Shown one piece after another: positions 45,836-54,515 of a stretch of 64,000 nt of DNA. Every line of letters begins with the position of its first letter. Position 1 is the stretch's first letter. This DNA is from Staphylococcus sp. (GTDB taxonomy: Bacteria > Bacteroidota > Bacteroidia > Bacteroidales > Muribaculaceae), in NCBI GenBank assembly GCA_023665865.1, contig JAMPDC010000001.1, forward strand, positions 211,694-275,693, read 5' to 3'. The position numbers were made by a program, and so were the translations under genes. The notes below the pieces were generated by a model. It saw nothing but the letters and a program-made list of their open reading frames with translations, did not search any database and was not told the DNA's origin.

Positions 45836-48800
45836 CTCTATGATATATTAGCCAATAAAACAACGGAATTATGAAAATACTCACAGCGGTACCGATGATC
45901 ATGGATCCGATCATGGCTATGGCAAGCGGACGCTGAAGTTCCGAACCCATATCAGACGTGAACAGCACCGGCACCATGGCAAATATCGTCGTGAGCGAGG
46001 TCATGATGATGGCTCTCAGGCGGCGCCGGCCAGCTGTGTGGATGGCTTCGGCCAGAGGCACCCCCCCTTTGCGGAGCTCATTGATGGCATCAAGTTTGAG
46101 GATAGAATCATTGACGACAATACCGCACGTCACGATTATGCCAATGGCTGACATCAGATTGAGGCTCTGGCCGAACATCATCAACGCAAGCAGTGCGAAT
46201 GTCGTGTCGACCGGAATCTCCAACAGGACTATCAGCGGCTGGGTGAAACTCTCAAACTGCGCACACAGGATGAAGTACATCAGCATGACCGACACAAGAA
46301 GAATCACTATCAGTTCCTTCATCATCCTCGCATTGCTGAAATAGCTTCCTACAAAGTCCACATCATGCGTATCATCGCCACGGACAATCTCAGAGATTTT
46401 CTGCATGGTCTCGTTCTCGCGCCCGCGGGCATCGAACTCCATCGGGACATACTCTCCGGCTCCACCGGCTATGATGGTCTTCAGATCGCTGCTTCCGGAG
46501 GTCTTGACGAGACGGCGCAAAGGGATCTCTGTCTGCTGCCCGTTTTTGTCAGGACGGGATTTCACAAAGCTATGGTTGATGACATCGTCAACACTCTGTT
46601 CTCTCCCGGCGATTTCAATCGGTGTATATTCCTGGAATGAACGCAGAGTAGATATGGCATTGCCTTTGAAAGCGGTGCGCAACACCCGCTCAGCCTCCGA
46701 GTAGTCGACGCCGTAGAGGGCGAGCAGATCCCGGTTTATTGAAATGTCAATCTGGCTACGCAGCGGGATTTGCGCCAGCTCCATGCCGGTCCCGGACTGC
46801 AGACGCTCCCGCAAGAGCAAGAGAGACTCCACTCCTGAGACTGAATTCCGGGCTGATGAATGTATGCGGGCCTCGATGTCGGCCTCATCACTTGAAAATA
46901 TCTTTTCGAAAATATTCTCCGGCTTCGAAAAGCGGACCGTGGCAGCAGGATATTCTTTGGCAAGGCGGTTGGCTATGCGTTTCTGAAGCGGGATGACTTC
47001 TGCCGGATCGTCGGTGAGGAAGTATAGCTCCGATTCAGCAGACGACAGGTCGATGTCGGATGACAGGAGATAGTCCTGAGGTCCGATATAGGCCGAGCAG
47101 GTCATGACGGCAGTGTCGGTGATCGCAGTGGTCCTCCGGCGGTTCTCGTCAAGATTGATATTCTCGTTCCAATCAATCCTGACAATCGTCTCCGAACTGT
47201 CAATCTCAGGCATCCTTTCCTGAGGCATCACCATGAAGAGTATCACGCAGGCCGGAACCATGAGTAAGGTGAGAATAATGAACGCCCATTTGTGACGGAA
47301 ACAGAAGTCCATACCCTTGTCATAGGCGGCGAGGTAGTGTGATGATTTCCCCTCGGCAACAACTGACTCCCGAGGAGCTTCCCATTTCTTATCTTTCTTT
47401 GAGAATATATAGTATAATACCGGCAGCAGGGTGATACCTACTATATAGCTTGATGCCAGTCCGGCAGTGATTGAAAACGCCTGATCGGAAAAAATGGCTC
47501 CGGCGATACCGCTCATGAACACCAATGGCACGAAAACGGCGATTGTGGTGAGCGAGGAGGAGAGCATAGGTGTGATCATCTCGGATGTGCCGCTCACACA
47601 GGCCGGCAGCAGACCGGCGCCACGATGCCGGTATTGCGTGATGTTTTCAGTCACGATCACAGAATTGTCAATCATCATTCCGACAGCCAGTATCAGACCT
47701 GCCATTGAGATGATGTTGATCGAGACATGGAAGAGATAAAACAGCAGGAATGTGAGGATGACACCGACGATGATGCTCAGTCCAATTATGAACGACGAGC
47801 GGATGCCACCCATGAATAGCGCGCAGACGATAAACACCAGGAGCAGACCGAGTATGAGATTCTGCTCAAGATTCGAGATTGTGAAGTCGAGCAGTTCAGT
47901 CTGACTCCTCGTCACGGAAAACTCAATGTCGGGATAGCGCTCAGAAAAGTAGTCGACTGTGGATTTCAACGCATCCTTCATGGCATCCATGCTCTCCTCG
48001 CTGTGTTTGATGACAGCAAGAGTCACCGCCCGCTTACCATCATGGAACGAGTAGCCCGCGGGGGTACGGGAGGTCAACTCCACATTGGCAAAGTCGCCGA
48101 ATGTCATCACCCTCTCCCCTTTGCGGAGACGGATCTGCCTGACATCATCGGCCGAGCGCAGCAGATTGGTGACATGGATATTGTATTCATAATAGCCATC
48201 GCGGACAGTCATGGAACCGGGCTCGACATTGTTGGCCGTCAATGCTGATTCAAGATCTTCGACAGTCACACCTATCTGCGACATGCGGTCGAGGTCAGGG
48301 GTGATCCTCAGCAGCCGCCCCGGGACTCCCGTGATATCCACCATCGCAATCTCAGGCAGTTGCTCGAGACGTCGGCGCACTATATTGTCAGCAATACTCG
48401 ACATGTCATTGAATGTCGCCTCGTCGTCGCTGCGCGAAGTGAGCTGAATATACACGACCGGTATGTCAGTCGCACTGGCCTTGACGGCTTTAGGACGGCG
48501 GACGCTCTTAGGCAACGAGTTCATGGCTCCGTCGATCTTCTCATTTACCTCTATGAAGGCAAGATCTGTGTTGACGCCATAGTCCATTGTCAGCGTCACA
48601 ACTGCCGAACCGTCGCGTGTCTCACTTCTGATCTCATTGAGTCCTCCCACCTGCATGAGCTGCCGGCGGAGTGGAGCCACAACGGTGTTCTCAAGCTCCC
48701 TGGCAGAAACATTTTCCTCTGTCACCTGCACGGTGATATGTGGAATCGCAATGTCCGGCAACAATGACACCGGAAGCGTGACATAAGTGACACACCCGAG

Positions 48801-48863
48801 TATGACCAAAGCCAGAAAAGCCATGATCACTGCTATGCGGTGGTTCAGGAGATATTTTATCAT
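45822..48863 (-). CDS. RND efflux transporter permease, first of the operon
   Basis: A 1013-aa inner-membrane pump of the HAE1/AcrB type. TM1 is HRIAVIMAFLALVILGCVTYVTLPVSLLPDI, with the porter domain starting ENVSARELENTVVAPLRRQLMQVGGLNEI. TM4 carries LAVGMMIDNSVIVTENITQYR, again Asp-Asn in place of the AcrB Asp-Asp pair. The second half has VDTTFALLALMMFGQSLNLMSAIGIIVTCGIVVNDSILKLDAINELR. Its substrate is unknown; lipophilic toxins or bile salts would be typical. It is separated from the adaptor by a 194-bp MITE-like insert. Confidence 0.92.
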   Translation of the reverse strand: MIKYLLNHRIAVIMAFLALVILGCVTYVTLPVSLLPDIAIPHITVQVTEENVSARELENTVVAPLRRQLMQVGGLNEIRSETRDGSAVVTLTMDYGVNTDLAFIEVNEKIDGAMNSLPKSVRRPKAVKASATDIPVVYIQLTSRSDDEATFNDMSSIADNIVRRRLEQLPEIAMVDITGVPGRLLRITPDLDRMSQIGVTVEDLESALTANNVEPGSMTVRDGYYEYNIHVTNLLRSADDVRQIRLRKGERVMTFGDFANVELTSRTPAGYSFHDGKRAVTLAVIKHSEESMDAMKDALKSTVDYFSERYPDIEFSVTRSQTELLDFTISNLEQNLILGLLLVFIVCALFMGGIRSSFIIGLSIIVGVILTFLLFYLFHVSINIISMAGLILAVGMMIDNSVIVTENITQYRHRGAGLLPACVSGTSEMITPMLSSSLTTIAVFVPLVFMSGIAGAIFSDQAFSITAGLASSYIVGITLLPVLYYIFSKKDKKWEAPRESVVAEGKSSHYLAAYDKGMDFCFRHKWAFIILTLLMVPACVILFMVMPQERMPEIDSSETIVRIDWNENINLDENRRRTTAITDTAVMTCSAYIGPQDYLLSSDIDLSSAESELYFLTDDPAEVIPLQKRIANRLAKEYPAATVRFSKPENIFEKIFSSDEADIEARIHSSARNSVSGVESLLLLRERLQSGTGMELAQIPLRSQIDISINRDLLALYGVDYSEAERVLRTAFKGNAISTLRSFQEYTPIEIAGREQSVDDVINHSFVKSRPDKNGQQTEIPLRRLVKTSGSSDLKTIIAGGAGEYVPMEFDARGRENETMQKISEIVRGDDTHDVDFVGSYFSNARMMKELIVILLVSVMLMYFILCAQFESFTQPLIVLLEIPVDTTFALLALMMFGQSLNLMSAIGIIVTCGIVVNDSILKLDAINELRKGGVPLAEAIHTAGRRRLRAIIMTSLTTIFAMVPVLFTSDMGSELQRPLAIAMIGSMIIGTAVSIFIIPLFYWLIYHRDETK

Positions 48864-48874
48864 GGATTTGAATG

Positions 48875-49068
48875 GAGAATTGAGAATGGAGAATTAGCGT
48901 TTTGATGGCAGTGTTTTGATGCTGCTTGATAATATCGCGTATATTTCTGAGCAATCAGCATAAAGCGATTTAAACATTTCTTCAGTCATAATCTCTGACT
49001 CATAAAGAATTTCGAGCCAATATTTCGTTTCTGCACATTTGTTCAAAGCTTTTCCATTCTCAATTCTC
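48875..49068. mobile_element. MITE-like unit with 16-bp terminal inverted repeats
   Basis: gagaattgagaatgga at 48875-48890 recurs exactly as its reverse complement at 49053-49068, framing a 194-bp unit between the adaptor and permease genes. The inside carries the tail of a four-helix-bundle gene. The right repeat supplies the last codons and stop of the adaptor gene (GTC GAG AAT TGA). No transposase is present, so any movement would need help in trans. Confidence 0.6.
48894..49055 (-). pseudogene. remnant of a four-helix-bundle (S23/23S rRNA-intervening-sequence) protein gene
   Basis: Translation of the minus strand gives, without a start codon, ALNKCAETKYWLEILYESE then IMTEEMFKSLYADCSEIY and a short tail before TAA at 48894. 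The pattern E-T-x-Y-W-L-E-x-L-x-E-x-x-x-(I/L)-T-E-E-x-(F/Y)-x-x-(L/I)-Y-x-D-C-x-E-I is the C-terminal end of S23 proteins, which are usually about 120 aa. Only about 53 codons remain, so the first half is gone. These genes are often found as movable units in Bacteroidota. The call rests on my reading of the family pattern. Confidence 0.6.
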
Positions 49069-50121
49069 GACTCTAACGGGTGCTTCGTGGGCGAGGTTTA
49101 CATTGCCCGAAGTGATCACTGTCATGCCGGGTTTGAGGCCGTCGGTGACGGTGTATTCATTGAGATTTTCAAGACCGGTGGTGACATAATTCCAGATAGC
49201 TTTGTCATCACGGAGGGTAAAAACGACCTGACGCCCGGAGCGGAGCACGACGGCACTCTTCGGGACAACCAAGGCTTCGGCGACGGCGCGCCTGACGCTG
49301 ACCCTGACATTCATTCCGTCGATCAAGCCATTGCCGCCATTGACAGATGCCCACACTTTGACCATGCCGTTTTCATCGACCATAGGATTGATCTCTGTCA
49401 CCCGTCCCTGGCGGGTATCACCACCCGAAAACGGCGTGACTGAAATATGATCGCCTGTTTTCACCATAGGCAACTCGCTCTCGAGAATGGAAAATTCGAC
49501 ATCCATCCCTCCTTCGTTGATGATACGACACAGAGGTTCTGAAGCCGAGGAAATATTATGAGGTTTTGCAGAAAGATTTGCTATTGTACCGCTGATCGGT
49601 GCCACCAAGGTGGCATCGTCAATGTCGCGCTGAGTGGCCGCAAGTGAAAGCTCGGCCTGATCAAGACCGCTACGCAGACGGGCGAGCCTCATCACTTCGT
49701 CGGGGACATTCTCAAGATGCTCCGGGTCATATCCCTGCCCGATTATCACATCCTGCAACTCAAGCCGTGCCGATGCGACGGCATTGCGGTCTTTTGACAA
49801 CTGATTTTCGAGTTTATACGCATCGAGAGAGGCGATCTTCTGGCCTTTAGCCACATGCTGACCGTTTCTGACATAGATGGCCGAAATCAAACCGGGTGTC
49901 TGGAAATTGATATCGACACGTTCGCGGGCTGTAAGGCGCCCGTTGCTTACGATCTCATGGTTGAACATCTTCGGTTGCAGATCCATCACCGTAACTTCTG
50001 CCACCTTGTCGGCCACAGGATCGGAGACCATGACGGTCGCTGTGTCGGTATTCTCATCCTTGGTATTGCCACATGCCGCAGTCAACAATGCTACTGAAAA
50101 TAATATGGTCAGTTGTCTCAT
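49060..50121 (-). CDS. RND efflux periplasmic adaptor (membrane fusion protein)
   Basis: A 353-aa lipoprotein (MRQLTILFSVALLTAAC lipobox at C17). It has the adaptor layout: a first beta-barrel/lipoyl half (VNFQTPGLISAIYVRNGQHVAKGQKIASLDAYKLENQL), a coiled-coil hairpin (about 95-155), the second lipoyl half (DDATLVAPISGTIANLSAKPHN) and the membrane-proximal domain (TVTDGLKPGMTVITSGNVNLAHEAPVRVEN). It bridges the permeases and TolC. It heads the operon and its last codons lie within the terminal repeat of the MITE-like unit, but the length and end look complete. No clear -7 box was found in 50122-50243. Confidence 0.92.
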   Translation of the reverse strand: MRQLTILFSVALLTAACGNTKDENTDTATVMVSDPVADKVAEVTVMDLQPKMFNHEIVSNGRLTARERVDINFQTPGLISAIYVRNGQHVAKGQKIASLDAYKLENQLSKDRNAVASARLELQDVIIGQGYDPEHLENVPDEVMRLARLRSGLDQAELSLAATQRDIDDATLVAPISGTIANLSAKPHNISSASEPLCRIINEGGMDVEFSILESELPMVKTGDHISVTPFSGGDTRQGRVTEINPMVDENGMVKVWASVNGGNGLIDGMNVRVSVRRAVAEALVVPKSAVVLRSGRQVVFTLRDDKAIWNYVTTGLENLNEYTVTDGLKPGMTVITSGNVNLAHEAPVRVEN

Positions 50122-50243
50122 GATTGGTCAATAATTGGTTTGTCTTCGCTGATACTTTACTTATCAATTAAGGGCGCTGACTCTAAAATGAATATTTCGT
50201 AAAGTTATGAAATATAATTGGATTATCACTAAGAAATCGAGTG

Positions 50244-51125
50244 TTAATGCTTGTTAAGGATGGTGAATATGCGGTCATTGTCCCGCGAACGCCATAGGAT
50301 GCCGGCAGTCCCGACGATAAACTTTTCAGGTACAAGACCGAAATAGCGCGAGTCTCTTGAATCGACCACATGGTCGCCGGCGGTAAAGCAATAATCTTCC
50401 TTAAAAGTATAATTCTCCACCGCTTTCCCATCCATAAGGGCTATCGAATCCTGCCACACGAGTTTTCGCTTGGTCTCCCACTCGATATACTTACGGTAGA
50501 GCATCCAATTTTTCAAATCCAACCGGATCTTCATACCTCTGGAGGGAATCACGAGCGGCCCCATCTCTTTCACAGTCCATCCGAAGATAGAATCCTTGGG
50601 ATGACACCTCATCCATCCGGGCCACTTGCTGCTGTCGGGCTCCACGCGGCTATGATCGGCCACGAGCCTGCGAAGCATCATCTGTTCGCTCGCAACACCG
50701 AGAGTATCACGGCAGCCTCTCACCCGATAAAAACAATCCTTTATCTCAAGCGTGTCGCCGGCCACCGCGACAGCACGTTTGCAATAATATGTGGCAAGGT
50801 TCATCGCTATGCTGTCACGCTTCTTGTCACTGTCGAGATAGGGATAATTGAAGATGATTACGTCGCCACGCTCGAGCCTCCCGTATCCCGGCAGCCGTCT
50901 GATCTCATAAGGCTTCCCCTCTATCGCATCGAAAATGTCAAAGATCCTCGCCCCAAGCTTCCACTTGTTGACAAGTCCACTCTCGTCGGGACGCAAAGTC
51001 GGCTGCATCGAGCCCGATGGGGTATGAAACGAACAAGTCGTGGTAACCTGAACCATGGTATAGATAACTACCAAGGCGGCCACGACAATTATCAAGTTCA
51101 GCAGTACATCAATGAATCGTTGCAT
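50244..51125 (-). CDS. lepB: signal peptidase I, dedicated copy in the NVEALA cluster
   Basis: A 293-aa inner-membrane serine protease that removes signal peptides. One N-terminal helix (LLNLIIVVAALVVIYTMVQV) is followed by box B with nucleophile S39 in PSGSMQPTL, box C/D GYGRLERGDVIIF, the general base K116 in YYCKRAVAVAGDTLE, and box E AGDHVVDSRDSRYFGLVPEKFIVG. All catalytic elements are present, so it should be active. It is last in a same-strand group with the NVEALA peptide gene, 105 bases after the O-antigen-ligase-like gene. A housekeeping copy is expected elsewhere; this one may serve the cluster's own substrates, which is inference. Confidence 0.92.
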   Translation of the reverse strand: MQRFIDVLLNLIIVVAALVVIYTMVQVTTTCSFHTPSGSMQPTLRPDESGLVNKWKLGARIFDIFDAIEGKPYEIRRLPGYGRLERGDVIIFNYPYLDSDKKRDSIAMNLATYYCKRAVAVAGDTLEIKDCFYRVRGCRDTLGVASEQMMLRRLVADHSRVEPDSSKWPGWMRCHPKDSIFGWTVKEMGPLVIPSRGMKIRLDLKNWMLYRKYIEWETKRKLVWQDSIALMDGKAVENYTFKEDYCFTAGDHVVDSRDSRYFGLVPEKFIVGTAGILWRSRDNDRIFTILNKH

Positions 51126-51230
51126 TGTCTAAACATTAATTCAAACATCATAAAAAAGAGTATCGCAATAAGATTCTATCATTATCTTTATATTCTTATA
51201 ATACTTAAGATTTTCACAATATATATAGTT

Positions 51231-52547
51231 TCATTTCATACATGAATCAGAGGTTTCATTACTAAGTATCTCGCGGGCTTTTTGCTGCATTTCTTCTACG
51301 GCCGGGGAAGCGATCTTTTCTTTTTTAGTAATCAGAATTTCAGCTTCCTTAATCATCTTGTTTCTGTCACGGTTTATTGAATCACTGTAAAGCAGCATCA
51401 ATAGATAGTGGGGATAGAGACGGTTGGGGCAACGATTGACCGATTTCCGGAAATAATACTCCGCACTGTCAGGCATACCGAGTGCCTGATAGTTTTTGCC
51501 TATGATATTAAGAATCATCGGGTCACTTGATTTAGACAACAAATCGAGGAGCATATCATTTGACTGACGGTAGCATTGCTGACGATGCTGAGCATGGCCG
51601 ACAGAGAACCTCGCGCCGACATCCTCCCGATGACTGTTGGTCAGAAACATCGCTCCACACACCACAACCACACTGCAACCGGCCATCCGCAGCCACTTTG
51701 AGGGAGATTGCAGACAGCACCCCGCGAGGATAAGACAAATGATGGCTGTGAAAAAGGGAAATTGGAGGGGATAGGACGCAAACATCACTATTGCGACCGC
51801 TGCCACACTACCGGCATAGCCATAAGCTCTGCCCCGCAGCGCCGTAAGGAATCCGCCGGCCAAGAGGACTACCAATACCACTCCCGCAAGCGGCCCGAAT
51901 GATAGCATGACTTGTAAATACTCATTGAATACATATTCAGGGGCATCAGCTACCATCATTTCCTGCTCCGAACCATTGCCGGCTGCAAAATATCGCTCCT
52001 GCGCTTCTCCGTAGGCCCCTGCAACATTATCCCATCCGACTCCGGTCAACGGGACTTCCCCCACGGCTTCGGCTGCGACTTTCCAGATCAGCAGACGTCC
52101 GTCGGCCGAATCTTTTTTCACCGCATAGAGACCCACTACCAAAACCACAGCCAGGCCCACGGCCGCAAGCGCCCATATCAGGTTAAACTTCCGCAGATAT
52201 TCCCGGATGCAATCACTCATCGCCACAGCCGAGCCGACGACTACAGCCAACAAAGCCGTACGGCTGAGGGTCGCAGGGATAAGTACCGCGCCCAACAGGA
52301 CAATTCCGGTTGCCGCATATCGGATGACTCTGCCCTCGGCCTCTCTCATCATAAACACAGCCAACGGGACGACGACAGCCAGAAAACAAGCGTATGGCCC
52401 CGGATTATAAAATGTCCCGGTGAAGACATAGCCGCGATGGTGGCTGTGCATAACACCCATCCACTGAAGAATACCAATCCCAGCCTCCACATATCCGAGA
52501 GCAAGAATGATATACAAGACAATATTACCCGAAAATCTGCCGGCCAT
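51231..52547 (-). CDS. O-antigen ligase/polymerase-like membrane protein with C-terminal TPR-like region
   Basis: A 438-aa inner-membrane protein from ATG 52547; the longer frame starts with TTG at 52571. About ten transmembrane helices occupy residues 10-320. The Wzy/WaaL-type loop is visible (GWDNVAGAYGEAQERYFAAGNGSEQEMMVADAPEYVFNEYLQVMLSFGPLAGV), including the usual H/E-rich periplasmic stretch. The last 110 residues are helical and TPR-like (IIGKNYQALGMPDSAEYYFRKSVNRCPNRLYPHYLLMLLY). The family joins glycans to lipid or protein, or polymerises them. In this type of Bacteroidales cluster it recurs beside NVEALA genes; whether it glycosylates the peptide is not known. Confidence 0.8.
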   Translation of the reverse strand: MAGRFSGNIVLYIILALGYVEAGIGILQWMGVMHSHHRGYVFTGTFYNPGPYACFLAVVVPLAVFMMREAEGRVIRYAATGIVLLGAVLIPATLSRTALLAVVVGSAVAMSDCIREYLRKFNLIWALAAVGLAVVLVVGLYAVKKDSADGRLLIWKVAAEAVGEVPLTGVGWDNVAGAYGEAQERYFAAGNGSEQEMMVADAPEYVFNEYLQVMLSFGPLAGVVLVVLLAGGFLTALRGRAYGYAGSVAAVAIVMFASYPLQFPFFTAIICLILAGCCLQSPSKWLRMAGCSVVVVCGAMFLTNSHREDVGARFSVGHAQHRQQCYRQSNDMLLDLLSKSSDPMILNIIGKNYQALGMPDSAEYYFRKSVNRCPNRLYPHYLLMLLYSDSINRDRNKMIKEAEILITKKEKIASPAVEEMQQKAREILSNETSDSCMK

Positions 52548-52726
52548 CTCGTGTGTATTTAATCGTATCAATCTATCTATAATAGCATTGATATTCCAGA
52601 GTGAAATTGAAATTCCGTATCAATTTCTCTCTGAAATATCTAAGGCAACGGCATAGCTTAAAAAGTCATACAATTTAATCGTTGTTTTACAATTATCTCA
52701 AAGCGATTTTTTGCTACAGTAAAGAC

Positions 52727-53056
52727 CTATTTACCCGTTTTCTTTCCTTTGGATTTTCTGGTCGACCGTTTTGTTGCCGCTTTGGGGCTCTCATAGTTGG
52801 CAGAATTCTTGTCGAGCCGCTTCAACACGTCTTCTTTAATAGTTATGAAGACCGAGTCTTTCTTGACAAATACCATTGTCAGATCAGAATGGTAGAGCGA
52901 CTCATAGGCAGTCTTTGCAAGTACCTTGCCATTGTTTGTGATTTTGACCGGGAGTTTTGAATCAAATTTTGCATCTTCAGGGATTTCCACATAGGCCTGC
53001 CCAAACATATTTAAGCTTGCGCATATTAATGCCGCGCAAAGAAATAAAGATTTCAT
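52727..53056 (-). CDS. small secreted protein with lysine-rich tail
   Basis: A 109-aa protein of unknown family. It has a signal peptide (MKSLFLCAALICASLNMFG/QAY). The mature part starts VEIPEDAKFDSKLPVKITNNGKVLAK and is predicted soluble; the tail ATKRSTRKSKGKKTGK is strongly basic and could bind an acidic surface or polymer. It lies 33 bases after the propeller lipoprotein and upstream of the O-antigen-ligase-like gene on the same strand. Confidence 0.6.
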   Translation of the reverse strand: MKSLFLCAALICASLNMFGQAYVEIPEDAKFDSKLPVKITNNGKVLAKTAYESLYHSDLTMVFVKKDSVFITIKEDVLKRLDKNSANYESPKAATKRSTRKSKGKKTGK

Positions 53057-53089
53057 GATATTCTATTGAATTAAAAGATTGGTTAGTTG

Positions 53090-54145
53090 TCAAAGTTTAT
53101 ATCTCATTAGTATCGGATCCGGATTATTCTCGACGGTATAGAGATAGCCGTTCTGAAAATCGGCATCAAAAGCTATGGCCTCATTGCCGAATACATATTG
53201 CTTCACCGGCTGCCCTTTCCAGTCAAATTCCAGCACTTTGCCTATTCCGCGGTTAAAATCCTCATCTTTCTCTGCCTTTACTCCAATATAGCCGACTAAA
53301 AATGACTTGTCGCCGGCGGATACTCTTGAAAACATAAACCACATCGGACGTGGATTATATGAGACACCAATACCTCTCTCGGATTTCTCAATCTTTATGC
53401 CATCGTCGACAGGCGCTCTCAATGCAATCCGACTGCCATCGGCAAGAGAATAGACATCTATTTCATTCCACGATTTGCAAGCGATCGCCATCATGCCATT
53501 TGAAGGACACAATGCCATATCGGACTGGAAGATAAAATTGCTTGGCTGAATCGAATCGGGCATCTCCGTGTTCGGGAAACCGCCTAACGAGTCGACCGCG
53601 ACACCACTCGCGTCGACCCTAATCACTCTTGTATCATACTTTGTAGCCGGGAGCCCATACACATCACCTTTGCCGTCCGTCACTCCTCTCAACAAATCCA
53701 CAGGCGACTTGATCTTCAATTCAGTGACAGCCTCATCACCATCCGGATTCCATCGTGTCGTCATGATCTTACGGTCCATCAATCCCGACATCCACAAGCG
53801 GCCATCCGCGTCACAGCTTAAAGTCGTGACACGGAGCATTTCGTCGGGCCCCTCACCTCTTTTCACAGCAATCTGAGTCTGACCGGTGTTAAGATTATAT
53901 AATGTGACATGCGCTTCTCTTGCATTTTGGCAGATGGCAATGATTGAGTCATCCACGACCTTGATATTTGTCACGATGCCGAGCACATCCGGGTCATCAG
54001 AGATCTGCTCGCCCGTAGCTGAAAGATCTACTTCCTGGAAGTCATTGAAATCAAAGGTTGCGACATTCGAAGATGTCTCTTCCTTGCCTTCTCCGCATCC
54101 GGTCAGACACAGAGCGGCTACGGCATATAAAAAGCTGTTCCGCAT
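53090..54145 (-). CDS. six-bladed beta-propeller lipoprotein (BF3164/TolB-like)
   Basis: A 351-aa lipoprotein. The start MRNSFLYAVAALCLTGC at 54145 gives a proper lipobox; the longer frame to 54241 does not start with a signal. Propeller repeats are visible (KVVDDSIIAICQNAREAHVTLYNLNTGQ, RGEGPDEMLRVTTLSCDADGRLWMSGLMDRKI, GKVLEFDWKGQPVKQYVFGNEAIAFDADFQNGYLYTVENNPDP). RGxGPxEML is a hallmark of the BF3164-like family, which recurs in NVEALA clusters. The propeller probably faces the periplasm or surface and may bind the peptide or a receptor; no enzyme activity is indicated. Confidence 0.8.
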   Translation of the reverse strand: MRNSFLYAVAALCLTGCGEGKEETSSNVATFDFNDFQEVDLSATGEQISDDPDVLGIVTNIKVVDDSIIAICQNAREAHVTLYNLNTGQTQIAVKRGEGPDEMLRVTTLSCDADGRLWMSGLMDRKIMTTRWNPDGDEAVTELKIKSPVDLLRGVTDGKGDVYGLPATKYDTRVIRVDASGVAVDSLGGFPNTEMPDSIQPSNFIFQSDMALCPSNGMMAIACKSWNEIDVYSLADGSRIALRAPVDDGIKIEKSERGIGVSYNPRPMWFMFSRVSAGDKSFLVGYIGVKAEKDEDFNRGIGKVLEFDWKGQPVKQYVFGNEAIAFDADFQNGYLYTVENNPDPILMRYKL

Positions 54146-54246
54146 GCACAACTTGAAACTATCTATAAATTTTAAAATACTCATATAATTACTGATTGTA
54201 GCCTCATATGCTATTTTTATGATACATGAGGCTTTATACAAGCTAC

Positions 54247-54501
54247 CTATTCATAATAATTCCAAGCAACCATTTCATCACAATAGACTGTATAAGCTGA
54301 AGTCTTCACCCAACATACATAACCATTGCGGTTTTTACAATACGAATAACAATAATCACTCACTTCTTCAATTTGAGTTAAGGCTTCTACATTTGCCAAG
54401 GTCAGCATATTAACATCCGAAGATTCTGTTTGTGATTGGTATGCAAGGATACCACTGAGACCTGCAATAGCTACAAGAGTAGCGAAAACTAATTTATTCA
54501 T
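54247..54501 (-). CDS. NVEALA family secreted cysteine-containing peptide
   Basis: An 84-aa precursor. An N-terminal signal segment (MNKLVFATLVAIAGLSGILAY) leads to the family motif NVEALT at 37-42. The region after the motif (about 42 residues) is rich in aromatic residues and has four cysteines at 51, 55, 63 and 74 (C-x3-C-x7-C-x10-C), enough for two disulfides. No lipobox is present. The NVEALA motif resembles a leader boundary: a conserved leader followed by a variable cysteine core, as in bacteriocin and signal-peptide precursors. It sits 14 bases after the thioredoxin-DUF1573 gene. Its processing and function are not established. Confidence 0.85.
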   Translation of the reverse strand: MNKLVFATLVAIAGLSGILAYQSQTESSDVNMLTLANVEALTQIEEVSDYCYSYCKNRNGYVCWVKTSAYTVYCDEMVAWNYYE

Positions 54502-54515
54502 GATTTAATATGGTT

